Assembly (NCBI GenBank): GCA_963580455.1 | Contig: OY756963.1 | Location: forward strand, 21,285,555-21,349,554 | Length of the DNA stretch: 64,000 nucleotides | Direction: 5' to 3' | DNA from: Euonymus europaeus | Taxonomy: Eukaryota > Streptophyta > Magnoliopsida > Celastrales > Celastraceae | Shown here: positions 39,479-51,825 of the stretch, piece by piece | Layout: every line of letters starts with the position of its first letter | Numbering within the stretch: position 1 is the first letter of the stretch | The notes under the pieces: model-generated | What the model saw: only the letters and a program-made list of their open reading frames with translations | Database searches by the model: none | What the model was told of the DNA's origin: nothing | Made by a program: the position numbers and the translations under genes

Positions 39479-40177
39479 AAATGCAAGCAGCGCAGGGGCA
39501 CAGGAGTTGGACATATTTGTGTGAATATTTTTCATCTGAAAGTAAGGTAGACAACTTTTTAGCTTTGCTTGCTCAATGATTTCATCATCTTGACCATTCC
39601 CGCCTTTTAATTAATGATTAATTTCTGGCGCAATTTGCTTGGTTTAACGGTCCAGTTTCGATTCAGTTTATGAAATGGGTTGTGTGGTGTATGTACGAGC
39701 ATTCTATCCCCTTGGATCGATCAGTGAGCAAATATTAAAAATATGATTAGAAGTTTTCCAAGGAAAACCCGCGAGTAAAACCGACCAAGAACAATTGTGT
39801 CGATCAGTAGTAACACACCATCCATATCCACACATCTTCACGCTGAAATTGTGATAATCGACTGACTCTGCTGCTTTTACAAATGAACAAAAGGGGATGA
39901 TGGAATAAATAACACGTCCCCCAAAAATAAAAAAGAGGATGAAAAAAAAAGGCGAGAAAGATGGAAAGGAAAAAAAGAAAGATTTACACATATTTATATA
40001 ACAAACTATTTGCCTACGCCTCCACCAACAAATATGCAGCAATTCTTCCCACTGATGTATTGCCCTATATAATGGGGGCTAATGAATATGTAACTTACAA
40101 TTTCAGCAGACGGCCCAACCATTTTTTCTCTCTCTCTACATATATTCACAGCGAAGATGAATCGGGCCACAGTAGAA
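39479..40177. other. TOL 3' region
   Basis: Begins with the TOL 3' UTR. The remainder, up to the RAPTOR remnant, shows nothing I can call. Confidence 0.5.
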
Positions 40178-41212
40178 TCATAAAAAAACACCCATGGATC
40201 TGCACAAATGGTGGAATTTGGATGCGCTTCTGCTTCTTCCAGGAAGAAGACTTCCATCGAATAAACGAGAACTAGCTTGAGGGTTGTCGTCAGCAAAGAT
40301 TGGAAGACATGAATCAGCAACACCAGCAGCCAGTCGTATTTGGTAGGGATGGAAGGCCAGGCAGCTAACAGAACCAATTTTCCGTGACATGAAAGTTGAC
40401 AAGTACCTAATGCTGCCTAGTTGCTCACCCTAAAGAATGAAAACTTTGATCAGTTGTTTTGCTGAGCCACTGGCAATGATCGGAGCATATCTGTGGACGG
40501 CTAAAGCTGTTAGTGAACCCTTGTGAGCTTCTTTTGTGAATGTGAGGTAGGCATCCCTCTTGTTTCTGAGATCAAGGAAATGAAAATCACCTGTATGAGA
40601 TTCACTGACAATCTGAAAAGAAGACCAGTTGATCAAGGAGAAGTCTCATCGTCCACATTTTTCAACATCCATATATTATTAATAAGAGTCTCCGCTGAGA
40701 AAATTAAGATTCATTGATTCAAGTGTCTAAGATCAGCATGAAGTCAAAAATTTATAAGCAGACGAATAATCACTGCAAAATCCTGTTTACCTTGGCATGA
40801 TCAAGTCCAGGTTGAAAGCCAATCCCCACAACTCTTTCTACCTTCTGAGTGTCTGGCCGAGTTGTGCAAACAAGCCTAAGAATAACAAAGGTTACAATAA
40901 ATTCAAGGCCAGAAATTGTGGGAAAAGATGAAGTCATCATTGAGGCGTCAAAGAGTTTATACATTGTAAACCTAAGATATATTGCCATGTCTATGTTGGT
41001 TTTAAATCCTTCTTCTTCTTTTTTAAGTATTGGAGGCTATAGCCTATAGGATGCTACCATTTGAATAATATTGTCGTGTGAACACAAGTAAATATTCACA
41101 TTGGACTAGGTTAAGATAGGTACCTTTCGGGTTTCCGGACATCATAAAGTCTGACAGATCGAACCATCCATGAAACCAGCAGCGAACTGACCCCATGAAC
41201 TGGAGAAGCAGA
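40178..41212 (-). pseudogene. RAPTOR: RAPTOR C-terminal WD40 remnant, unprocessed pseudogene
   Basis: Three minus-strand blocks match the last WD40 blades of plant RAPTOR, the substrate-recruiting partner of TOR kinase: 41212-41124 (ASPVHG, GQFAAGFMDGS, VRLYDVRKPE), 40875-40791 (QKVERVVGIGFQPGLD) and 40612 onward ([53 protein letters not shown]). Introns with GT-AG ends survive, so this is not a retrocopy. The first block needs two frame changes within about 40 bases. The last block has an in-frame TAG right after IKVFIL, at the position where the family has an acidic residue. Two extra codons also split YLT from [10 protein letters not shown]. The upstream HEAT repeats and conserved RNC domain, more than 1000 residues, are absent from the window. 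A working RAPTOR must lie elsewhere in this genome if TOR signalling is normal; that is inference. Confidence 0.87.
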
Positions 41213-42463
41213 CTACAAATTGATCAAAGTAAGAAAACTGATCAGTGGTTGTTAGTATAACCAAAAAAAAAAAAAGACAAGACCCAACTTGATATCTTGG
41301 CAACATATTAAAAAAAAAAACTAGCAAAAACAGTTTCACGGCAAAAAAACTACGGAATGGCTTTAGATATTTCATCAGACAAGTAACAGTACAAAAATGC
41401 ATCATTAAACTAATTATGTTCAAAATTTTATGCACTTCCATAAAAGAACATGATGCTAGAGCTAAGTTGATTGAATGGGCATCAAGCAAGCAAAAGATAA
41501 GTCACGCTCTGCAGCTAAGAGATGGGAAGAATTTGGAGAAGTCTAAACTCACCAATGCTGACAAGCTGCATTCTGAAGATGAAGGAATTGAATGTGCAAG
41601 CCGCTCTCCCAAACCATGATGGATGATAGCTCACCAGAAGTGTACTGTTAAGTGAAAAATTGGGAAAAGATGCATCTAAGAACTGTCTGCATAAAACGCT
41701 GAGCACAGGACTAAAAGGAAGATAACTGTTGGGCCTGAGATATTTTTCAGTGGGCCAGAGAGAATGGGCTTATTTCTGGGCTAAATCATTCTAAATTTTA
41801 ATGATTCACACCGGGACTTAATCACTTAACCCAGTAGATAAGTTGAGTGGTTTGAAACTTAAAGCCCAATTTGAACTGGGCCATTATTTGGAACTAAAGT
41901 GGGCCTGAAATTTAGTTCTGGAGAACACTAAAACTAAAAGGGCTGGGGCCTTGGGGCGTGCCTGTGGATAATGGGGTTCTTGTTTGTGCGGTTTGAATTT
42001 TGGATAGTCATCTCCTTTGCCTTTTGGTAGTGTAGGACTGTAGGGTCGGGTCAGCAGACTCCATTTAATTGATGATCCGTTTTTTTGCCTCTTGAATACG
42101 CGTTGCCTCACTTGCCCGTTAGAAATCGACACCAGCAAATAGGGAGGTCCCACGTATTCCAAATCAGTGCCGCAATATCCGTGGAGAAGTAGGGGTAAAT
42201 TTATAATTTCATCCATAAAGGAAGCATAACGTACACTTGCACTGTTTTTTATTTTTCCCTCTCTGTACTCTCTTCCACATTCCACTTGCATTGAGCCAGT
42301 CTCTGCACTAGCCTCGATAAACACCGACAACGCCAAACGTCTTTGATCGTTGTCATGATAGCTAAAGAGCTACCCCATGCTTTCATGAGATCTTGAGGGT
42401 TCCATTAGTTGTTCTTCTGTTCATTTCAAATTCCGACAAACCCTAGCTCGAACGGGTCGGGTT
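41213..42463. other. Intergenic region upstream of the WEB gene
   Basis: Holds the WEB promoter and leader. I searched it for further RAPTOR exons and saw none. A 150-codon minus-strand frame at 41884-42336 has no recognisable features. Confidence 0.5.
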
Positions 42464-45400
42464 ATGGAGCCAGATACCAGCGGGGGATCTAAATCGACCG
42501 AGAAAATGAAAGGTAATGAGGCGGATTCGGGTTCAGGAAAGAAGGAGGAGAATGGGAGAGTGGAGATTGATACTTCGGCTCCGTTTGAGTCGGTTAAGGA
42601 GGCTGCGGCGAGGTTTGGTGGCATTGGTTACTGGAAACCCTCTCAACTTAAGCTCCCCGAACATGAGGTTCTCCTTGTCTTTCCCTCTCTTCGTGTACAT
42701 TCGAAGTTAGCTTACATTGTGGTTGAGCTCTATATATATATTTTTATGTGAAATTCTGCTGCAACTTTATTTTTCCTTAGTTATTTATTTTATATAAATG
42801 CTGTCATTTAGTCTTGGTTTTAGCGGAGGATGAAATAATTGTTACTTAATTAGAAAGTAGAGAAATCCGTTTGAGGCAAAATGGCTGTCTTTGAAATTTT
42901 GTTTAGGAGATCGTCGTCTATTTTTGGGTTGATTTCTAGTTGCTTGAATCCTTTCATTTACTTTTTTGAGTGTGTTTGGATTGAGGGAGGGAAAGAGATG
43001 GAAAATGAGTTTCCTCCCAATTCAGTTGCTTGGATAGTTCCAAAAAAAAATGAAGGAGAGGGATTTCAAGAGACTTGGAGGGAAGAGTCCACCAATTTTT
43101 TGCCAAAATGATTCCTCCCCAAAATGGATTCATTTGGAAGGAAGGGAAGTATAAATGAAGTTATTTATAAGTGAAAAACATATTTTGAGCTTGTACATAA
43201 TATTTTACAAGGATAAATTTAGTAAATTAAACCAATTTCCTTTTCTTTCTTTTCTTCTAACAAGAGAAATAACAAATTCACTCATTTCTTCTTCTTCTTC
43301 TTTTTTTATCTATCCAAACATTAAAGAGAGATGAGTTTCCTTTCCCTTCAATTCAAAGTTCAAACACATTCTTTATTCATAATTTTCTTGTAGGTTTAAT
43401 GTATTCCACTGCAAAATTGAGGACCGACTCTAAGCCACTGAGTCTGAGTACAAGGATTGGCTAAATTTTTCGGCACTTCTTCTGATTTTGGGCAGTATGG
43501 GCACACATAATTCAAAAGGATTGTTTTTTATTTTTTGAATCTAATCTCAAATTGTCATGCCACAGTGATCCCATGTGATTGTGAAGTATTGTTTATACTT
43601 ATATTAGCATCATAAGGAGATATGCGTCCTGTGCGTTTATGAATTGCATAATATATTTGTGTTAGTGTGGTTTAGGGAAAATCTTACTGCAATCTCTTAT
43701 TATTCGTAGTTCCCTTCATTCCTTGATATAATACTTCAACTGGTCTGTTCGGAGTTGAACTGTACCTGGCCACTCCTTGATTGCTACTTTTTTACACTCC
43801 ATTGACAGTAGCAACCATTTACTATACTGATGTATATAACGATTCAAATCTGATTAACGAATGAGGATTTAAATATTAACTGAAGTATTAGCCTTTTATG
43901 GATTAGTACCTGGGGCTTTACCTGTGAACATACATTTGGATCTTTCTTTTAGAGATATTGCAAAGAACATTGTCTTTGCCATTGCAGTTTATCATGATCT
44001 TGTATGTTTGTAATTCTAACAATACTAGGATGTAAACATAGCTCTACCGTTTCTTCTGTTCCTTTTTTACATTTAGGTCTTTTTGCCCAAAATTTAGTCA
44101 TTTTCTTTGGCACCATGATACTAGTTAGAAGTCTCACCATACAGTCACTTGAAATGGCTCATATCTGTTTTATGTTTCTTTTAATCAATGATGTCAACAG
44201 CGCAAAATGGAAGAGGAGGTTGACATTGCGAAAATGGAGGAGCAAGCAGCAGAGTTGGAGAAAGATCTGGTTATCAAAGAAAGAGAGACCTTTGATGTAT
44301 TGAAAGAGCTGGAAAGTACTAAAATGATTTTGGATGAATTAAAATCAAAGCTACGGAAGCAAACATCTGAACTCAATGAAGCCAACAAAGAAAACCATGA
44401 GACTCATGTTGGCCAATCGAATTTGGTTGAAGGTTTGAGCAGTTGCCCCTCTTCAGCTCCAGGTTTAATTTTAATGGAGCTGAAACAGGCAAAGTTGAAC
44501 CTCTCGAGGACTACTAATGATCTTGCTGATATACGAGCCTCCGTTGAATTGCTTAACAGAAAACTAGAGAAGGAAAGAACCTCACTTGAGAAAACCTGTG
44601 AGAGGTTGGCACTGAATTCCTCAAAAATATCCTGTCTTGAGGAAGAGCTGAATCAAACAAAACTGAAGCTGCAGCTGGCAAAAGATACAGAAATAGGGAA
44701 AGGTTCAGATAATCATTTGGACATCTCAAGGGAGCTCCAACGTTTGACTTGCGAGGCAGAGCAATTCAAAACTATAGGAGAAAATGTCAGATTAGAAGTT
44801 TCAAGAGCAATATCCGAAATTGAGCAGACAAAAGCTAAAATAAAAACAGCTGAGACCAGATTGGTTGCTGCCAAGAAAATGAAGGAAGCGGCCAGAGCAT
44901 CTGAAGCCTCTGCTCTAGCTGATATCAAGGCCTTGTCAAGTAGTGGCAACCATTCAGGAAATAGCTTGCAAAGGCCTGAAGGAGTAACTCTTTCATATGA
45001 AGAGTACTCTTCTCTAGCCCGCACGGTACGAGATGCCGAGGAACTTTCCAAGAAAAGGGTAGTTGAGGCAATGCTTCAGGTCGACAAAGCAAATGTGTCG
45101 AGAATGGAAATTTTGAAAAGGGTTGAAGAGGCTACGGAAGAAGTTAAAACTAGTAAGCAGACGTTGGAAGAAGCTTTGAGTCGAGTAGAAGTTGCAAATA
45201 GGGGGAAACTTGCAGTGGAACAGGCACTTCGCAGATGGAGGTCAGAGCATGGGCAGAAAAGGCGTTCTGTACACAACTCTACAAAGTTCAAGAGCCCTTA
45301 TCCATCTCACAATCGTAGAGAGTCTTTTATGCTTGATGTGAATGGATTGAACTTGGCTGGAGATGGATCAACAGTGCCTGTTTTGAAGCCTACGCTATCA

Positions 45401-45649
45401 ATAGGTGAAATATTGAGTAGGAAGCTACTTCTTCCAGAAGAGTTTGAAACAGGAAAAAACACTGTGAAGAAGAAGGTGTCACTTGGTCAAATGCTTGGGA
45501 AACAAAATGAACCTTCACAGAAAGCTGATAGGGAAAATGGCCACAAGCAAGTTTATGGGAAGAGAAAGAAGTATGGCTTTGCTCGGTTTTCGCTTCTTTT
45601 GACAAAGCAAAATAAGAAAAAGTCAAAGCCAACACTGAACCTGAGGTAA
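42464..45649 (+). CDS. WEB family coiled-coil protein (DUF827)
   Basis: Two exons, 42464-42667 and 44201-45649, separated by a 1.5-kb intron, give 550 residues. The N-terminus has the family signature FESVKEAAARFGGIGYW (residues about 43-59). After it comes a long heptad-rich coiled coil from about 75 to 400 (EEVDIAKMEEQAAELEKDL, ELKSKLRKQTSELNEANK, EVSRAISEIEQTKAKIKTA). The tail, about 400-550, is basic and Ser/Lys-rich with SIGEILSRKLLLPEEFE and VSLGQMLGKQ. WEB1 and PMI2, the studied relatives, act together in the cytosol to sustain the speed of blue-light chloroplast movement through actin; this subgroup is less studied. From memory the closest Arabidopsis relative is At2g38370. Confidence 0.92.
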
Positions 45650-45990
45650 TGTTATGTTCAGAGTTATCCGTCAGTAGATTATTGCTAACTTCTCATCTAG
45701 TTGGTTTCTTGTAAAATATTAAGGGTATCATTTCCTCATCCTTTTTAAGCTTATTCATAAGATTTTTGCGCTCAAGCTTGAAGACATTAATGTCGAGTAT
45801 TTCATCTTAAGGTAGTGTGGTTGCTTAAACTTGGCTTGTATATGAAGTGTGATACCTTCTGATTTGATGTTTTTGTCGAGTTATGATACTCTCTGGTTGC
45901 TGCATCACTCCACCATTTGTCATGTGTGAGTCTTATTATGAATGGCTAACCCAGAGGAATCGTTACACGTTATTTGATTATTTACCATAT
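45650..45990. other. WEB 3' UTR and flank
   Basis: Short region from the WEB stop codon to the left end of the TIR element. Nothing else seen. Confidence 0.5.
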
Positions 45991-46781
45991 AGGACTTTTC
46001 TCTTATACTGAGACAAGTTGCGGTCCTGATTTACGGACTTTTGTTTTGTCCATTCGATCAAAGCAACGGTTCGATTAAAACCTACTTGTTGAAACTTAAG
46101 GAAAAGAATCCTTCTCCATCTCTGTCTCTCATCCGAATCTTCTTCTATCACTCCGCGGCAGAGCTTTCAATTTGGTTTTTATGTCTCATCCAACCTTGAC
46201 TGCCGTCGCGATTCAAGGTTATTAGCTACTTTTCCACTACTGGGTTGATAGGATTAAAAAGTATGTTGTACCTGCATGAAAATTCATTATCATTTGAGGT
46301 CTTTCAAAAGAGGCCAGAAGCACAAGATTGTTGAAGCCACAACTCAAACTCTCAGTTTGCTGCCAAATTTTAAGAACCAAGTTCAAATATCTCATAGAAG
46401 AGTCGTCTTGAAATTTCACGCACTGTCAATTAACTGGACAAAGAATTTGAAGTTGTGTGAACCCTAAATCACGAATTCCAAATCAAGAAGCCCAAATCGT
46501 TACTCATAGATATGCGAAAATGGTTCTGAATCTTGACAGCCATGAGAGGAGAAGACGAGAGAGAGACGGGAAGCGAATGGGAGTGAGACAAGAAAGCCAA
46601 ATGAAAGACGGAGCTCTGGGTTATTTGGGTTTGTCGCAGGAAACAACACTCCTAGAATTTGAACAACTTTTCCTAGAGTTTGAACAAGTGGATTTTAATT
46701 AGATCGTTGCCTTGATCGAACGGACAAAACATAAATCCGTAAATTAGGACCGCAACTTGTGTTCGTATAAGAGAAAAGTCC
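45991..46781. mobile_element. Non-autonomous Mutator-like element with long TIRs
   Basis: The first and last roughly 110 bases are inverted copies of each other at about 85% identity by eye. They share GGACTTTTCTCTTATA, then CAAGTTGCGGTCCT, then TTTACGGA, then GTTTTGTCC and TTCGATCAA. The flanks TTACCATAT (45982-45990) and TTACTATAT (46782-46790) match at eight of nine bases, the 9-bp target duplication expected of Mutator-like elements. The 570-bp interior encodes no transposase. The left end has one extra A relative to the right. Confidence 0.8.
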
Positions 46782-48264
46782 TTACTATATATATATGTCA
46801 ATTACTTTTTTTACTTCCATTTTGTTCATTTAATTTGTTCATTTAATTTGTTCATTTAATTGATGCATATGACAAACTTAGAATTAGAAGTGTGTTAAAG
46901 TTTTTTACCGAAATTATGGGTAAAACACCCAGAATTCGATATTCTTGGGGAACATTAGCGGCTTTGACCATCCTCGATGCGGGTCGGTCTGCTGCGTGTC
47001 GCCCATGCTGGAGTTCGAAAAGTCAAATGGACCAAGCCACACCGAGGCCTTCAAGAAGTGGTCCGGTCAAGTGTCAAGTAGCTATTGGGCTACACAATGT
47101 TTGTAAGTCTTAGACAGGAGAGAGGAAGTGGAACATGGCCAGCAGCCCATTCTGAGGATAGCCTGCGCTGCCTGCCAAACCAGCTTATGGACCCAATCAT
47201 TAACTTTCTTGTGGTCCACAACAGGCCCGTCAGCCGCCTACATGCTACATAATTTGATGAGCGCTAGTAGTATCCTGTTTTTAGTAAAACACACCCAACC
47301 TTAAAAAAATTCCACCAAAAAACATTTTAATGTTTATTGATACACCGCAATTTCTTTTCTTAATTTTTGCAAACTTTACCCTAATTGATGCTTTCTCAAC
47401 TTCCAATCGGATGATTTCTAACTGGTCGTCTCCGGTATGAGCCAAGTACCCTGATTGTGTTGATGGTGATGGGTTCCTGGCCAAATTGACCCAATTTAGA
47501 AAAGATATCAGTGACACCCCTCAACCTCAGTAACCCAAACAGCCACGTAACACCATAACAAACAGGTTGGGAGAAGACTCCATACCAGTAGACCTTTACC
47601 AGGGAAGAGAAATTGTTTCCACACTCAAATACCATAGAGAATCTATGAGACAAGCCAATGAGAAGCAACATCCAAGTAGGAAATATTGAGTCAGAGAAAT
47701 CCTAGTATATACCCATCCAAGTAGCACTTAAGCTTTGCGTGTGTGCGGGCCAATGGTGGACCTGACTGATTTCAGCGTCACTTCCATGCTCTCTGTCTCC
47801 ATTGATCCGTTTCAGCATGACTTCCTTAGTCTGTGTCTCCATCGATCCACTGATCCATGGCAAAACACGTATCTCCAGCCACGCTATCATGTTCAAAGAA
47901 GAACAATCCGAGTATGAATCAGGGTACACAAAGTAAGCAATCTACGTCACGACTCCTCTGCAACCGCGAGAGATCTAGGATTTTAGGGTAAAAATGGAAG
48001 GGATACAAGGTGCTTATCCAAAGATGAAACGAAGCATTCAATAGAATTGAAAGAGACCTGCCTGTTACCTGACACACAAGTGAATGCATGCCATGTATAT
48101 TCCTCCTATACCTGCTAATGTTAAGTAAACATCAACCTTCCTAATAAAGAAGGGGAAGATACAATCTGTTCTGTATTCTAAACTCGCAGGATGTTTGCTT
48201 CTTCATATTAGGTAGTGTCTTTTGAAGTCCCTCATACAGTCATGTTGTCACTTCTCTTTCTTAA
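46782..48264. other. Intergenic region and NST1-like 3' UTR
   Basis: Contains three perfect copies of a 13-bp unit (TTTGTTCATTTAA) at 46821-46859. The right part should be the 3' UTR of the minus-strand NST1-like gene. No coding frame has family features. Confidence 0.5.
46821..46859. repeat. 13-bp tandem repeat, three copies
   Basis: Perfect head-to-tail copies of TTTGTTCATTTAA directly right of the TIR element's target duplication. Confidence 0.95.
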
Positions 48265-51200
48265 TTAAATTGACCAAATGGACTGAACATCTGACTTCGG
48301 AAATAAATTCCCAATATGGGGCCTTGTGACAGATGATTTACCTACACCCTCCGCTGAAAATGGAATAGCCTGCTCCTTTCAACAAAGAAAAAGTAACGCA
48401 ATTATATTACCTCTACAAAAAAACATAAAAAAAAAAAAAAAAAACGCTTCAAAAGAAGAATGGTTTAGTCAACCGACAAAACCGGTTGTGTACCGTAAAA
48501 TTTTGAAGTTTGTTTATATTGAGTATCTAAAGTTTCATGATTCATCATCAGTCAACAATTAAGTTCTGGTTTTGCATTGCCTCGAAAGTCAATTCAGCCT
48601 AGTTAGCATAAGAGACATTTAGAGGGTAAAACACTTACTTTGCCCAAGAATTTGCTGGAGACACCTCACATGAATAATTGGTTGTGGATCCATGAGGACT
48701 TCCATAATTCATATCATTCTGGTTACATTCCACCCGAGCTTTGAGAGCGAAACGGTTCTCACAGCCTGCTAATGGAGGAAGGAAAGCATTCGGTAACCAT
48801 GGGTGAGGATCACCCGAACTAGTGACAAGGCTGAACGGTCCACCATTTTGGCTATTACCCATAATTACCTTATGAGGAGAATTGGTGCAAGAGAGAACTG
48901 AATCATCTATTGTGCACAGTGATGCCATAGATTTCTGAGTTGGAGGGTGCATAGACTCTTCCATATTTGATCTGTTCAGTTCTGGGGGTAAAAACAAGCT
49001 TACTGGACCACCTACCAAACCCGGACCATCCTGACCAACAGAACTGTTCCACATCTGCAATGTCCCTTTCTCACTTGTGTTGGCATTTGCGCCATGTCCA
49101 GGCAATGTGTGCAAGTCTTGAACCTTAAGAGTGCCTGATGACCAATTGGAATAATTAAGCTTTTCATCCGCCATCCGTAATCGAGACAAAGGAGACTCAA
49201 TTGGAGATGGCTTGTGGACTTCAGGCGAAGTAGATAGATTCTTCATAACATGGGGTCCTTCCAAACCCAGGTCTGCTCCAACCTCAGCCCCCAAGTCTAG
49301 AAGAAAGTTGTCAAGTGACTCCGAAACGGGTCCAAGCAAGGATATGAGATCAGGAATATAACACGGATCTTCAAAAACCTCATCGCGAATAAAATCATGA
49401 GGCCCTTCTTCTGTCCGAGGAAAGACAGGTTCGATTGTAGGTGAAAAGCCTAAACTACCACTGGTATATCCACTTGGATACATAGGCAGACTGAATGATG
49501 ATGGCAGCCCAAAACTGATTGGATTATCAAACATCTGTATAGATGACTGACCCTGTAACTGCGGGCTTTGTACTTCAGATTGGGATTTTGAGTTAGGCCT
49601 ACTGATGACATTTACTTTGGAGGATGGTGAACTAGACGATGAACGGGTGAACAATTGCTGCCACGATTTTTTAGGTGTTCTTGGTTGCAGTTCGGCGAGC
49701 ACCTGCTACAATGAGCAACATATTTTAGCATTGTTTTCTACTTCTCTCTCTATTATAATTAATTGTTTTAAAAAAAGAAAATTTGCTAAAATTGAGTTAC
49801 TTATACCTCTCGTGCATGGAAAAAAAAAATTGTTCTAATTCATACTAATAATAAGTATAATAATATTGATCCAAATAAAAAATAGAACCTTTTCAGAAGC
49901 AGTATCATCGTTTGTTGCTTCAAGTCACAAAGAACCCAAGAATCAAAACAAGAACGAGCAACTAGTGATATATTCCAATGCAGAGAAACCATATGGCTCC
50001 ATAATTGAATCGGAAAAATAAAAGATATTGACACAGTAAACATGATGAATGGTAAAAAACTTACAGGGTGGTCAATGCTCTTATCATCTCCGTTAATACT
50101 TGTCTTTCCAACGATGCAATTAGAAGGATATAAATCCTTCCTATGAACAGTAGCATTAACCGGATTCGCAAAACTACTAGACTTGTTTTCTTTTGTAGTA
50201 GTATTAGAAGTGCCAGAACCTCTTCCCAAAAAACTACCTCCATTAAAAGCTTTAGATGTAGGCAAAAGTGTACCCCTCATTCGATCAAGATATCTAGTTT
50301 CAGTATTCCCGCGGTTAAAACTGTTTGTAGATATACTCTTTGTCCCGGATTTCTGCTCCCTGCAATCAATATCTTTCTTTTTCTCAAAGTCCCGATTCCG
50401 CTCAGCCTCCTTACAAGGTTTCTTTTCAAGTTCTTCAGCATCAGAGTTGCTCTTACTAGATCCCTTATCTATCTCTTTCCTTCTTTCCTGGTGCTTCTTC
50501 TCAGCTATCCTTTTACTTTCTTTCTCCCGCGCTGGCATTGATGTTTTTTTGCAATCTTTTTCAGCCTCCTTTTTCTCTTCTCTCAGTCTCCTCCGTTCCA
50601 CCACCAAGCTTGCAACCTCATCCCTCTGCTTTCTTTCTTCCTCCTCCAGAAACTCCCTCTCTAACCTTGCTTGTCTCTTCTCTTCAGCTTTTCTGCGTGC
50701 TTTCACTACTCTACTTTCGTGATCATTTCCTCCATTCTCGCTTCCCTTGGCCAACAAGCCCCTATGATCTGCGTCAGCGGAAGCATCCTCTCTGGACCAA
50801 CTAACCCAAAAAATATTTCTCCAAAGCCATCTAATGCTCATTAGAAATGATGTAAGCAGCTTACACACTAAAAGTAAAACACCTGAATAAGAATTCACAG
50901 TCAGGAAAAGCTCATCTTCTACAAAAATCACACTCCCATTCTTCCTCCAATAACTTGATTTCCCTGCAGCAGACCCCCCAATCCAATTCCCATTATCTAG
51001 CAAATCCTGACTGCGCATCCACCCATTATCATTTCCTGCTTTTCCATTAAGTATTTTACTACCTTTTCCCACCATATCCTTAATAATACCTGTATCTGCA
51101 GTTCCGATACTAGGTGGTAGAGACACATCCAAAACAGGTCTCTTTGAAACATGTCCACAATAAGAACACATAAACCGGCCACCACCTGGATTCTGATCCC

Positions 51201-51525
51201 TATAAGGAGTCGAGCAATTTCGACAACATCGTGTGGCTGTCTTCCTAAGCTTCTGCAACTCAATAGCTTCAAACCTCTTCCTCTCCCTAAGCCGTGCGTT
51301 CCTCCGGACCCGCCAGACTGATAGCCGGGGCATCAAAATCTCATATCAGAAGAGAGTAACAAAAAGCACAAAAACACAAGCCAACCTAGGAGAAGTAATC
51401 TCAAAACGAAAAGCAGGTGGCAGAAAATGGGAGAGAGCCCACAGTCCTATAAGAGGTAAAACCAACCAAGGCAGCATTATAGCAACCTGGCGAGACCACT
51501 TTTGAATCACACATAGTATACACAT
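48265..51525 (-). CDS. NST1-like zinc-ribbon and coiled-coil membrane protein, interrupted by a TGA
   Basis: Exon 1 is 51525-50065, exon 2 is 49702-48639 and a probable last exon is 48375-48265; a 5' UTR exon seems to end at 51820. The intended protein is about 880 residues. In order: a short hydrophobic N-terminus with one or two membrane segments (CVIQKWSRQVA, PLIGLWAL), then basic RRNARLRERKRFEAIELQKL, then a zinc ribbon (CRNC at about 87 with CSYC about 20 later), an internal membrane segment, a Lys/Glu/Arg-rich coiled coil, and a Ser/Pro-rich C-terminus ending SDVQSIWSI. Codon 60 (51348-51346) is TGA, where the family, as I recall it, has Trp in an FWYE context. All other codons of this 487-codon exon are open. 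The last intron also joins out of phase by one base. I recall annotations of 'stress response NST1-like' for this family; the function is unknown. The gene may be a young pseudogene, or translation may restart at the ATG at 51333. Confidence 0.75.
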
Positions 51526-51825
51526 TATCCTCTCAACCCACACCTATGTTCCACCTATTCGAATCCGAGAAAAAACCACGAACCCTAAAATAACCTCCTC
51601 CAATGCTAACCAAATCAAATTCCAACAATCGAATCTCAAGAACCCTAAAAGCAATAGAAACAAAAGGAGCTAATCCAGCATTAATGTTTCTACAATCGAT
51701 AGATTATTGGATCGATATAAGCTCCATAAATGAAGAAAAATATGAAAAATAAACAATTCTGGAATTTCTGCTGCAAGCTGCTTCTCTCAAACGAATGGCT
51801 GAGGGATTCGGAGACTTACAGGATT

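Noticed and set aside
41215..41710. Possible further RAPTOR exon upstream of the remnant
   Set aside because: No WD40 signature or other RAPTOR motif could be read in any minus-strand frame.
41884..42336. 150-codon minus-strand frame before the WEB gene
   Set aside because: No domain, no splice context and no family resemblance. It overlaps the likely promoter and leader of the plus-strand WEB gene.
50143..50804. Plus-strand Ser/Leu-rich frames up to 179 codons
   Set aside because: They mirror the Lys/Glu-rich coiled coil of the NST1-like gene on the other strand, which produces Ser/Leu-rich antisense frames.
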